A stretch of DNA of 25,812 nucleotides from Reclinomonas americana ATCC 50394. Lineage: Eukaryota; Jakobida; Jakobea; Jakobida. This document shows, piece by piece, positions 1 through 10,656 of the stretch. The translations under genes and the position numbers were made by a program. The stretch lies in NCBI GenBank assembly GCA_048213135.1, contig PS015597.1, positions 1-25,812 of the forward strand, in the 5' to 3' direction. How positions within the stretch are numbered: position 1 is the stretch's first letter; every line of letters starts with the position of its first letter. Under the pieces are notes generated by a model that saw nothing but the letters and a program-made list of their open reading frames with translations, had not been told where the DNA came from and made no database searches.

Positions 1-1
<1 letters not shown>

Positions 2-44
<43 letters not shown>
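2..44. repeat. (CA)n dinucleotide microsatellite
   Basis: Uninterrupted CA repeat of about 21 units at the window edge, followed by a CT-rich stretch to about 88. On the minus strand it falls inside the first intron of the leftward gene whose exon ends at 101. Confidence 0.95.
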
Positions 45-46
<2 letters not shown>

Positions 47-100
47 TCTCTCTCCTTCATCTCTTCTCTCTCCTCTCTCTCTCTTCTGTTACAAGCTTAC

Positions 101-176
101 CTGAGTAGGCCAGTGCAACAGGAGTCGCGACTGTGACAACCAAGACGAGGGCGATAAGAAAAGAGAGCTTTGTCAT
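101..176 (-). CDS. First exon of a leftward secreted or membrane protein (signal peptide), partial
   Basis: Reading leftward, an ATG at 176 opens 25 codons that look like a textbook signal peptide: Met-Thr-Lys, a hydrophobic core (LSFLIALVLVVTVA) and a small-residue end (ALA-YS). Immediately after comes a strong donor, GTAAGC, with its first base at 100, leaving phase 1. The intron then runs into CT and CA repeats and off the window, so nothing is visible of the mature protein. The gene faces away from the large modular gene starting at 327, with 150 bp between the start codons. The signal peptide is seen in the sequence; secretion is inferred. A longer open frame in the same direction (371 to 57) contains this exon but has no better start. 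Confidence 0.6.
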
Positions 177-326
177 ATGCTCCTGTGTGTTTGCCACGCT
201 GCGATCGAACGAACAATCAATCAATGCGTTTTTTCCCGCCACTTTTGTGCACCTCTCCATTGTTGTACTCATTCGCGCTTGGCGCGTTCCTCGGTTATTG
301 TAGTGGTGTCTACGCCTTGCTCGTCG
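177..326. promoter_or_regulatory. Short divergent intergenic region, probable bidirectional promoter
   Basis: These 150 bp separate two outward-facing start codons (176 minus, 327 plus), so both 5' leaders and both promoters must fit here or overlap. I see no TATA box. A TTTCCCGCC block at 232-240 resembles an E2F/DP binding site; that is a pattern match only. Confidence 0.45.
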
Positions 327-3300
327 ATGAAGGCCTCTGCGGTGAGTGCATTCACCCCTGCTCACGCACATCTCACAACAAAATGTTTCATCTCACACAC
401 ACACACACACTAACACACACATTCGCAGTGCGGCCTCTTCTGCGCCTCCCTGCCACGCGCTCTCCTCCTCTTCTTAGCCGTCCTCTGCTTCTCCGTGCCT
501 CTTCCTTCATCGATCTCCGCTGCGACCACTGGCTTCTCACCCTCGACACTGCCATTCAACACCGCCACCACTGTCACGGTGACGGGCACTGGTCTCGCCA
601 TCTCCGACACAGTAGTCATTGTCACCGGCGCGTCGTCCACGTGCGCCGGCTCGCCGCCGTCGCGCAGCGGCTTTGTGTCGGCCTCCGCCACACTGACTGT
701 CGCTGGCGGAGGTACCAACACGCTGATTGCTGCCGTGACTCCCGTGCGCGATGGCACGNNNNNNNNNNNNNNNNNNNNNNNNNNNNNNNNNNNNNNNNNN
801 NNNNNNNNNNNNNNNNNNNNNNNNNNNNNNNNNNNNNNNNNNNNNNNNNNNNNNNNNNNNNNNNNNNNNNNNNNNNNNNNNNNNNNNNNNNNNNNNNNNN
901 NNNNNNNNNNNNNNNNNNNNNNNNNNNNNNNNNNNNNNNNNNNNNNNNNNNNNNNNNNNNNNNNNNNNNNNNNNNNNNNNNNNNNNNNNNNNNNNNNNNN
1001 NNNNNNNNNNNNNNNNNNNNNNNNNNNNNNNNNNNNNNNNNNNNNNNNNNNNNNNNNNNNNNNNNNNNNNNNNNNNNNNNNNNNNNNNNNNNNNNNNNNN
1101 NNNNNNNNNNNNNNNNNNNNNNNNNNNNNNNNNNNNNNNNNNNNNNNNNNNNNNNNNNNNNNNNNNNNNNNNNNNNNNNNNNNNNNNNNNNNNNNNNNNN
1201 NNNNNNNNNNNNNNNNNNNNNNNNNNNNNNNNNNNNNNNNNNNNNNNNNNNNNNNNNNNNNNNNNNNNNNNNNNNNNNNNNNNNNNNNTACTCGCTGTGC
1301 TACAAGGAGACGGCGAATGGGTCGTTCGCCTTCCTCGGCAACCTCACCGTGAGCGTGGCCACTGCCTTCTCACCCTCCACGCTCAGCATCGGCTCCGGCC
1401 AGTCGTTGACGCTGAGTGGCGCGGGTCTGTCGGCGGCCGACACGGTCAAGTTGGTGCCTTTCGGAGCGCTGTGCTCCGGTGCCGCGGTCGTAGGCGTCAC
1501 ACTGGGCACGCAGAGCATGGTCGGCGGCACCTTGGTACTAACGGGCATCGCTGTGTCGGCCAGTGTGGGTTGCGCCGACACACTCAGTGTGTGCCACAAA
1601 CTGGCGGCCGCCTCCAACTTCTACACGGTGGGCATGTCACTGCAGATGAATGCGAGTGCGACGCTTTCGTCGACGGGTGACATGCGTCTGTGCACCTCTG
1701 GTGTCATTTCATCTTCTGGCACCGCGTATGCTGCCGCCCTGTTGGATGTGACGCAGTTTACATTGTCGTTCCGGATGCGCATTTCGGCCGGCGCCGCAGA
1801 CGGCATGATGTTTGTCATTCAGAACATGGGTGCCACGGCGTACGGCTCTGCCGGCGGTTACCTTGGCTTCTACGGCATGACACCGAGTGTTGGCATCAAG
1901 TTTGACACGAGCAACAACAACGGTGAGGGTTCGTCGTCAACTGGACTGTATCTGAACGGTGCATTGCCATTCGACGTTGGCTCTGTGAACCTGCTGACCA
2001 GCAGCATCACGCTGGCCAGCAACAACATCATGCAGGTGGATATGACGTACGACGGAACGACGCTAGCCGTCACGATTACTAACACGGCGACGCTGGCCAC
2101 GGCCTCCCAGTCGTACACTGTCAACATTCCGTCGCAAGTCGGCGCCAACGCGGCTTGGGTTGGTTTCTCCGCCGGCACCGGCGGCGCGACGGGCAACTTT
2201 GACGTGCTCGCTCTGTCGTATGTGAGCCCCACCTCTCAAGTCACGTACCTCCCGACACAGACGACCGCACTTGCGATTACGTCGGGCACTGTGTCGCCCA
2301 CGGCGCTGTATCCGGGTGTGTTGTGGAATCTGACCGTGTCTGGCATCAACCTGGCCACCACCGACCTGATCCGGTTCGTGCCGCTCGGCACGAGTTGCAG
2401 CAGTGCGACGCAGTTCACGAGTGTCACCGCCTCGAATGCGCTTGCTGTCTCGGCTGGTAACACGGTACTGACAGTGTCGGCCGTGTCGGTGGCCTACAGT
2501 TTGGTGAATTCGTTTGTGACAGTGTGCCGGCAGCCGACTGGTGCTTCTTCGTTTTGCGCACTGAGGGCGAATCAGCAGTTTACGTTGGGGGGTGTGGCGC
2601 GTTATTCGGCTTCTGGCATCCTGCTGTACGCAGTGGCTGGCACCGTTCCGGGTATGGTGTTCACGACAAGCAAGGTGAATGTGGCGAACTTTAGCGCCAG
2701 CTTTGCGCTGCGGTTGAGCGGCGGTGGCGAGGGTGTGTGTTTCGTGATCCAGAACCAGTCTCCTGTGGGTGTCGGTATTCCGGCGTGGGGTCTCGGCTAC
2801 GCAGGCATGAGCTCGAGCGTGTGCGTCAAGTTCGACGTGGCCAATACCAGTGGCGAGGGTACCAGCTCCACCGGTCTGTACGTCAATGGTGCCGCACCAA
2901 CAAACACCGGCTCGATCAATCTGACAAGCAGCAGCATCGCCCTCGGCAACGGCAATGTGATGAACGTCAGCATGACGTACAACGGCACCATGTTGTCGGT
3001 CACCATCACCGACAGTACCACGTTGGCGACTGCCACGCAGTCGTATACTGTCGACATTCCGGCCACCGTGGGCGCCAGCTCAGCATGGGTCGGCTTCACG
3101 GCAGGCTCATCGGTGTCGAGCAGTGTCGTGTACACGCTGTCGGCATTCACATTCGCCGACCAAGCAGCGTCCACTGTGGTGACAGGTCTGCCGGCCATTG
3201 CCGTATTGAATGTGGGCGCGACGGCGCTGACACCATCAGTGTTGACGCTGTCGACTGCCACCACGGTGACTTTGTCGGGCAACCAACTGGCGACCGGCGA

Positions 3301-6300
3301 CACGGTCAAGGTGGTGCCGAATTCGCTGCAGGTTGCCGGCTCCCTGCTGGTGTCGATCGATGCCAGCACGCTGCCACTCGGTGCAGTGACGACGGTATCG
3401 AATGGTGGCACGTTGGGTGGCACCTTCACCGCGGCTGGCAGCACAATGACGGTGGCGGAGCAGTTTGCGGTGCGTGGACTCGTGTTTAACGGCACCGCCT
3501 ACATGGCGCATTCCGTCGCGACACCACCGACGACGCTGGTAGGCAGCAAACCGTCGTTTACGATTGAAGTGTGGGCATTCAATCCGACTGTTGAGTCTTT
3601 GGAATGGTTGGTTTCGTGGGGCGTTCGATCGACGTACAACCAGATCTCTTTCGGCGCTGGTTCGCATACGGGTTGGGGGGCGGTGTCTCATTTCAACAGC
3701 GATGTAATTTGGAGTGCTGGAGGACCGCCGACAGCGAACGCCTGGCACCTGTTGACGTACACGTCGGATGGCACGACGGATACAATTTACATTGATGGCG
3801 TGCTGTCCAACACCGCTACGCAGGTGTCGCTTGTCATCAGCAGCGCGGTACCGATTACAATCGGATCACAGTACGACTCAAGTGGAGTGGCATATGCCGT
3901 TGGGCGTCCAACGCTCACCATGGCTCGTATCCGTATCCACAGCGGTGCTCTTTCTGCTGCGCAAGTGCTTGCCAACTTTCAGCAGGAGCAGTGTGTGTTC
4001 CTGTCGTCAGTGGTTGTCGGCGGCAGTCCCTTGTCGGTGGCCACTGCTGGCACGCTGTTGGTCTCCATGGACGCCACTGGACTGGCGCTGGGTTCTGTTA
4101 GCACAGTCAGCAATACTGGATCACTGGGCGGTGTCTTCACGGCGACAGCGAGCACCGTGACTGTGGAGCTGACGAATGGTGCTCGTGGTCTGCAGTTTGA
4201 CGGGACGGCATACATGCCACTGTCGGTAAGCACGCCTGCGTCGCTGAAAGGCTTGCGTCCGGTTCTCTCGATCGAGGCGTGGGTGTTGAATCCAGATGTG
4301 GCGATAGAGGAGACGATTGTCGCGTGGGGAATTCGAGCAAACCAACAGTGCTTTGTATTTGAGTACGGCAGCTTTAGTGCATGGGGCGCAGTTGTTCATT
4401 ACAACGATGATATGCCGTGGGGATCACCAGTGCCCGCGGCCGGCACGTGGCACCACTTGGTGTTTACATCGGATGGGACAACAGAGCGTGTGTATGCTGA
4501 CGGATTTCTGTCGAATTCGGGAATCAAGAACCCCAATATCTCCGCGTCCACACCCATCACTCTTGCGTCGCAGTACAACGGCGACGCAAGTCCGAAAACA
4601 ACTCTGCGTGGCACCCTGACGATTGCTCGGCTGCGTATCCACAGCAGCACGTTGACGGCGGCGCAGGTGTTGAATAACTACATGGCGGAGCGTAGCACGT
4701 TTCTGTCGAGCTCCTCTCTAACGTGCACTGTACCGGCGGGCGACTGCAGTGCTGCGGCGACCTCGCTCATCAGCATCGGCGCCAAGAGTGTGGCGAGTGG
4801 AGCGTTGACTGTGGCAAGTGTCACTGCTGGCACGGGAGCGTTGATGGCACCCATGGCCGTGTGTCACATGCCAGTGTCCGCAAGCTCGTTTATCGAACAG
4901 GCGCAGCCGTTGATCACTGCTCGAGGTGCGTGACGGGCGCAGCGAAGGGTACCACCATTTCTTCCTTGTGGTCACTGACGACTGTGTTGGGTGCTGGTCA
5001 TACAGCCACAATGACTGTTTCTGCAGTGTCGCCAAGTACCATCCACCGGCGATCGTGGCAACTTGTCTCGTTGACGGGAAGTTGCGTCGCCCTCATGTTT
5101 AGAGCATCTTTATCCGAAGTACATGTCTCTAACCTGCGGTCGTCGTCATGCAGCCAACTTTTTCGACTTGTCCACCAGCGGCGACTCTGCAGCAGCGGTG
5201 CTATCATCGAATGCGGTGTGTGTGTTCCGTTGCACACCATGAAGCACAGTCTCATCAGCACTTCTAACGACTTGTGTGCAATTGTGCAGAACTGCAGCGG
5301 TACACTGGTGGTGGTGGCGACGTACCAGTCAATTGTTCTCGTCAGCAACAGCAGCTTGTGGGTGCTACTCGATGTGTCGAGCACGGCTGCTGGCACCTAT
5401 GTCATGTGCATCCGGGATCGGCCAGCCGGAGTGTACGTGCTGGCCGGGTCGGTGACCGTCGGTGAGTTGTCGTTACAGGGCAGAAAGAGAGGAGATGAGA
5501 GGGAGAAGCGATGGTAGAAGGCAAAGGTAGACGGTGCAATAGAAGATATGGTGTCTGGGGACAGAGGCACAGAAAAGAGTGAGAGCGATTGCTTCGGAAA
5601 GTGTTGATGACTGCTCATTGGGTGGTCATGTCGCGCATTGTCGTGTTTGTGGGGCACAGAAAGAGTGAGAGCGATTGCTTCAGAAAGTGTTGATGACTGC
5701 TTATTGGTGATCATGTCGCGCGCATCGTCGTGTTTGTGGGGCATTGCAAGAGTGAGGGCAGTGGAATGCAGTGTTCAGAATGCATTGGTTACTGCTTATT
5801 GGTAGTTTTGTCACGCGCACTTTCATGGAGAGGAGGGAAAAGAAATAGGAGACGGAGGTACGGAGAGAAACGACGGCATGTGGCAGAGGAGAAGGAGAGT
5901 GATGACTGCAGATTTGTATGCAATGCATGTTGTTAGTGCTGCATGGCAACCTCATTCTCTGCCCTCTCCACCTTCCCCTGACATTGTTTTTGCTGCCTCA
6001 CCGCAGTGCAAGCCACCATGTCAGTATCGACAATTTCAGCGGCCGCTGCGCAAGCGATTGCACTGACGGGCGGCAGCATGAGCAACACCAGCGCCGACGC
6101 CATGGCATTCATCGTGTCGGCTGACTGCACTGCGGTGTCGCCAGCAGTGGTTGCGTCGACCAGTGTGAGTGCGACTTTTGTCAGTGCCGCGAGTGTCAAT
6201 CTCTCCGTGAACGCCACCGGTGCCACTGCTGGAGCGTACTCGCTGTGCGTACGCTGGACATCCGGCAGTGCGTATCAGTCGCTCGGATCGCTGTCCATTG

Positions 6301-7491
6301 GTAGAAAACGATGATGCGTGCATGCACGGTTTGTTGATGTGCGCTGCTCACTCTGCTCTGCAGGCAATGCTGCTCCCACCGACATTGCGCTTTCGAGTCT
6401 CACGTACGCCGTTCCGACCACGATGAACGCCGTGGTGGGCACACTGTCGACCACAGACGCGAACGCCGGCCAGACATTCACATACACAATTGTGGGTGGC
6501 GCCAATGCGACAGCATTTGCCATCGTCGGATCGCAGTTGCAAGTGCAGACTGGTGGTCTGGTCGACCGGCAACTGCGAGTGACGATTCGCAGTACCGACA
6601 GCGGCACGCCAGCGGCGTCGATCACCAAGTCATTTGTTCTCGCTTCAGGTGCAGTATGCGCAGAGGGTGGGCTGGGAGGAGAACACACACTTGTTTGACG
6701 TCCTCACCACAGCTTCATCGCCGAGTACCAGTTGTCCGTGTCAGCGGAGTTCTGCAGTTGACCCACCAGGTTTGCTTTCTTTACTGCTGCCGACTCTGTC
6801 CTTCCTTTTCTTACTTTGGCACAATGGTGTGCCTCGCAGTCGGCCTGGAGGTGTGTCAGTTGGAGAATGTGGATCGTCCGGGCAACGTATACGCCGCGCA
6901 CAACGTGAGCAACGCGAGTGCGTGCTGCATGAAATGCGATGGCGACGCTGCTTGTCAGGCGTGGGTGTTCCTGGATGCCGCTGCTGCGTCGAATACGACC
7001 GGAAAGTCACTGTGTCACCTCAAGGTCTCGTATTTGGTGATGCATGGTTGCAATATTAATGACATCGACACTCACGTTGAGTTGGTAGGCTGTTGTTCCT
7101 GCGACGGCAGTGAACGCCGAAACCAGCAACGTGTGTGGCACGTCGTATTGCATGCTGTCTGGCAAGAAGACACTCGCAGCTGTGTACAATTCAAGCAGCT
7201 TCCAGTTCTACACCGGTTTGTGCGGCATGTCTGAAGAGAGTGTTTCACCGACTCTTTGTTCTCACCACACCACTGCTACCTGGTGCAGATCAACCCGGAA
7301 GCACCATCTTCTCGACCACCAGCAGTGGTGCACAGGCATGCTCAGTTCTGTGCTCCGGCAATGCACTGTGTGGCAGCTGGACATTCACGGTCAGCTCGTC
7401 GACGTGTACACTAAAGGCGGCAGGCGCGGCGACATCGACGACAACGACGTGTGCGACTTGTGGGGATTGTGTATCGGGGGTGAAGGTGTAG
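327..7491 (+). CDS. Large modular secreted protein: IPT-like modules, two L-type lectin, two LamG-like, cadherin-like and two PAN/Apple-like domains
   Basis: Proposed exons: 327-341, 429-758, [N gap], 1289-4925, 5006-5080, 5154-5215, 5290-5461, 6007-6300, 6364-6648, 6713-6769, 6840-7046, 7111-7215, 7289-7491. Frames agree at every join, giving 1813 residues plus whatever the gap hides. Residues 1-34 form a signal peptide. Then come: an IPT-like beta module; a second module (1350-1633); an L-type lectin domain (about 1634-2230, with DGMMFVIQN and IKFDTSNNNGEG); a module; a second lectin (about 2576-3165, VKFDVANTSGEG); half a module; two LamG-like jellyrolls (about 3331-3990 and 4030-4690, each with W-H-L-x-x-TSDGTT-x-x-x-Y-x-DG); the other half module; two more modules; a cadherin-like domain (6364-6648); and two PAN/Apple-like domains (6840-7491). 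No membrane anchor is visible. A role as a carbohydrate-binding surface or matrix protein is inferred. Confidence 0.75.
759..1288. other. Assembly gap (530 N) inside the modular protein gene
   Basis: The gap begins and ends on codon boundaries of the flanking frames (GGC-ACG before, TAC-TCG after). The nominal 530 is not divisible by three, so its stated length cannot be the true coding length. The flanking residues DGT and YSLC would join into a normal module end, as in AGTYVMC and AGAYSLC elsewhere in this gene. Confidence 0.9.
5462..6006 (+). repeat. 545-nt intron holding a three-copy, about 86-bp tandem repeat
   Basis: The donor GTGAGT is at 5462 and the acceptor CAG ends at 6006; both sides are phase 1. 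This intron is several times longer than its neighbours. Units begin near 5569, 5656 and 5743, each containing GAGAGCGATTGCTTC or a decayed form, then GATGACTGC and CATGTCGCGC. Spacing is 86 and 87 bp; the third copy is the most diverged. Confidence 0.8.
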
Positions 7492-7626
7492 TAGTGGTAA
7501 AGAGGAGGGAGGTTTCGCATGCACGGTCGACGATGAGGAAAGGGAGCTTCGGAAAAATCGATGTCCTCTTTGTCCTCGTGCTGCTCTTTCGTTGTGCTCT
7601 TATGTTGTGGAGCACGTGCCTCTCTC

Positions 7627-7632
7627 AATAAA
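7627..7632 (+). terminator. Candidate polyadenylation signal AATAAA
   Basis: A perfect AATAAA lies about 135 bp downstream of the TAG stop at 7489-7491. It supports the modular gene ending there, but no GU-rich element was assessed. Confidence 0.4.
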
Positions 7633-7720
7633 TGGGTAACGTGCGAGTGTAGGAGGAGGTACGTAGAAAGAGCGCAGAGGGGAAGGAGATCGCTTCTGCT
7701 CTGTGTGTGTGAGAGAGAGT

Positions 7721-7794
7721 GTGTGTGTGTTGTGTTGTGTTATGTTGTGTTGTGTTGTGTTGTGTTGTGTGTGTGTGTGTGTGTGTGTGTGTAT
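7721..7794. repeat. (TG)n / (TTGTG)n microsatellite
   Basis: A block of TGTGT pentamers turns into a pure GT run ending at about 7794. Confidence 0.9.
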
Positions 7795-7801
7795 TTTGCA
7801 G

Positions 7802-8300
7802 TTGCGAGTGAGTGGGATCACACTGTTGGCAGTGAGCACAATGTTAGTGCGTTCTGTTGCCAGTGAGGGCGTGCTTCTCGCTGGGAGAACGCTCCTTTGC
7901 AGAGATCTCTCATCACCGCTGTGGCTCACTGCAATGGCCTCCGACAGTGCGGCAGGTGAGGCTGACTGAGATCTCACTGCAACTCCTCCGGTAGCCAGCT
8001 ATCTGTCACTGTCGAGTCGTGTGTGATTGCGATTGCACTCTATCACTGTGCGAGTGAGCGCAAGGGTTTTGCGCGTTCTCTTGCCGAGAGAATGAGCTTC
8101 TTTGAGGGAGCACTCTTTCCTCTGAAATGCGCGTGGTCGTTACTTATTCGACCGGTTTCGTGTGCATGCAGTTGAACTTGCGTCAGATCGCAAGTGGGAA
8201 GCAGTCGCCGTCGCCACGAGGGTTGTGCTAGTGGCAAGGAGGCTCGTCACCAGTCGGCTGCAGTCATGTAACAAGTGTGGCACTGTCGCGGTGAGTAGCC
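7802..8300. repeat. Diverged tandem duplication of about 220 bp
   Basis: The stretch around 7820-7900 (gtgagcacaatg, gcgttctgttgcc, gtgcttct) reappears around 8040-8120 (gtgagcgcaag, gcgttctcttgcc, gagcttct). Offset is near 219 bp, with many substitutions. Two exon-like segments (7802-7956 and 8171-8291) also lie here; see findings. No confident gene. Confidence 0.4.
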
Positions 8301-8687
8301 TGTATCGCTCACTCCGACACGATTTTTCTCATCTTCACCTCCACCTCCCTTCTTTGCGCTTATCTACTTGACTCACTTCCTTTTGGTGTCTCACCACTGC
8401 GCGCCCTCTGGCACTCTCAGCCTTGCCCGATGGCGCAAAACTCCGTCAATCTCTTCTTTCATGTTCCTTTGTCGACGCCGCCCCACTGCGCTCTTCACGC
8501 CATTTCATTGTTCCTGCTCCTGCTGTTGCTGGTCTTCACATGCACAGAGAGAGAGAGGGAGAGTGTCTTCTATCAGTATGTGATGACTGACATTCCTTAA
8601 TCATCATGCACTGTGGACGCACGCCGAGTACTTGCGCAACGAGATGAAGCGTGAGGTGGATCGAGCTGTTCCCTTCTTCCTAGTCGC

Positions 8688-8715
8688 GTGGCATGTGGCA
8701 TGTGGCATGTGGCAT
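8688..8715. repeat. Four-copy GTGGCAT heptamer repeat
   Basis: GTGGCAT is repeated four times head to tail without error. Confidence 0.95.
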
Positions 8716-9107
8716 GCCCCACTTCCTGTTTCTTGCACGAGATTGAATCGCCACCTCAATTTCTTTCTCCCCCGTCCACCTCCTTTTGCTTGCCGCCGTG
8801 CTCTCATTATCGCGTCGCATATGCTCTCTCACTCTCTGCGTGCGCGTGTGGTGCGTTGGCGTCGAATGAATGTCAACTTGCGGTCGAGTTGGTCACCTGC
8901 CACTTCTGTTTTTCATGTATTGACCGAGGGCGGGCGTCTCTGTATCATCGTTTCCTCGCGGTTGCGTTCGTCGACAGTGCGGCGAGTGTTGTCTGAGTCT
9001 TTGGGCCTCACGTCTGTTATATACGCGCGCGGTAGCTGAAGTCTAAGAAGAGAGGGCCTGTTTTTTCTGTCTCTCTCCCGTCGTTCATGCACTCTCTCCT
9101 TCTCCTC

Positions 9108-9345
9108 TCACATGCGCTCTCCCGCTCACGGGCATTTCGAGTGCCGGCTGCATCCCTCTGACTCTTGCGAGGCCTGCGCTGAGAAGAGGGTGTTTGAGGC
9201 GACAGCTTTTGTGCCGCCACCTCTCTTCAGCCCCCCCCTCTCTTGCTTTACTTTCCTTCTCCTCCTCTCGCATGCTCTTTGTCCATCTGTGGACACTCGA
9301 GTGCCGACTGCATCTTTCTGACTCTTGTGGTCTGTGCACAGATGA
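9108..9345. repeat. Two-copy tandem duplication, period about 160 bp
   Basis: The block with CGAGTGCCGGCTGCAT then CTGACTCTTG at 9138-9170 recurs as CGAGTGCCGACTGCAT then CTGACTCTTG from 9298. Both are preceded by a TCNCATGC-rich pyrimidine tract. No coding frame is shared. Confidence 0.6.
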
Positions 9346-10595
9346 TGGAGTTACTGATGGCCGTTTGCGTCACCACCTCTTTTTCTGTCTCCTCTCTCTT
9401 GCATGCACGCACAATCGCTCCACGCATGCTCGTATGTATCGGTGGGTGCGTCAGTGCTGCTTGCAGCTTTTCTTCTCGTGCTTGAGTCTCTTTTTCGCAC
9501 CATTGCGTCTTGGTTTTCCTCAATACGTGCACTTACTCCACCCATGCGTATTTTTTCCATCTGCTCAGTGGTGGTTGCGACTCTCTGCCTCTGTTAGGCT
9601 TGTGCTCGACAGTTGGTGCTTGAGATGTTGCAGCTGTGCAATCGTTTCCAATCATTCTGAACACACTCGCTGTTTGCCTTCTCAATAGTTTGGTTGCTAA
9701 ACACACTTCTCTCTGCATCTCTCCCTCCTGTTCCTCACGCTCCCTCCCTCCTGCTTTGCGTTACGGACCATTTCTGGCATACAACTCCGCTCATTGTTGT
9801 GTTCACTCTTGCAAAATCGGCATCTTTTCCCCTATTTCCGTAGTCGCACCCACTGTATACTCGCGTAACTCCTCCTCCTCCTCCTCCACCACCACCCTCA
9901 CTTGTGTACTAGCACGTGCTGCATGTGCATTTTGCCACATTTGCCTTTTTTGGCGCGACATGCCGCCCCCCCGACTGTTGCACTCTCCTCTCTCGCTGTT
10001 CCCTCGTCTCTCCTCATCAGTGCACGAGCTCCGCCAGTGCGAGTCATGCACCGCTCTGCCGCTCTCTCGATTTGGCACACTATCGGTCATGAGATATCGG
10101 CCAGTCTTTTATCCCCGTTAAGTCTCTCTCACGCTCATGTCTAGTCTTGACCTTGCAATGCACGGCGAGTTCCGTCAACTCACCTTGCTTCTCCTGTCGT
10201 GATGCATGTTGTTGAGTGTGCGTGATGGTATATCGACTCTCTCTCTCTCCCTCTCTCACCACTTCCCTGTCACTGTTTTTGTCATGATATCGGCTTTGTT
10301 TATCTCCTCACAGTCTCTCACTCATGCTCCATCTCCATCTCACGGCTTCACCGACCGTGCATTTCCTCTCCTGCGCATATTTGTTGACGATATCAGCCAC
10401 TTGTGGTGCTATTTCTCTTTCTCTCTCCAATCTGCGAATGCGCGCAGTCAACTCGTCCCTCTCTCTCTCTCTTCCTCACCACTTCCTCGTTCTCCCTGTC
10501 TGCATACGAGTCAACTCCGTCGTCTCTCTATCTTTCCGTTCTCCTTTTTCAGTGCATTCTGGAGTTTGCATCATGCATATCGACGCTCCTTATAT

Positions 10596-10598
<3 letters not shown>

Positions 10599-10653
<55 letters not shown>

Positions 10654-10656
10654 CTC
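10599..10656. repeat. (CT)n microsatellite abutting the N gap
   Basis: A nearly pure CT run that ends directly at the gap. Its complement, (GA)n, lies at about 11614-11652 in the inverted arm. Confidence 0.95.

Larger units (their letters stand above)
8301..10200. other. Region without a recognisable gene
   Basis: Pyrimidine-rich sequence with only short, low-complexity open frames on both strands. It contains a four-copy GTGGCAT heptamer at 8688-8715 and a two-copy tandem duplication near 9110-9340. I see no tRNA-like, transposase-like or exon-chain structure. Confidence 0.5.

Noticed and set aside
170-758. Apparent N-terminal part of a 1587-codon open frame running across the N gap to 4933
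   Set aside because: Before the gap this frame reads low-complexity Arg/His-rich sequence. The real frame there starts at 327 and carries the signal peptide and an IPT-like module; the long frame exists only because N codons do not stop it.
2797-3495. 232-codon open frame on the minus strand
   Set aside because: It is antisense to the lectin and module coding sequence; codon bias of the true gene leaves few stops on the opposite strand. It has no homology-like features or exon context.
4934-5517. A single continuous frame through 5006-5461
   Set aside because: Its middle (5081-5153 and 5216-5289) reads like noise. Removing two 73-74-nt introns with CTAAC-like branch sites restores a normal module (SAAAVLSSNA joined to NCSGTLVVV).
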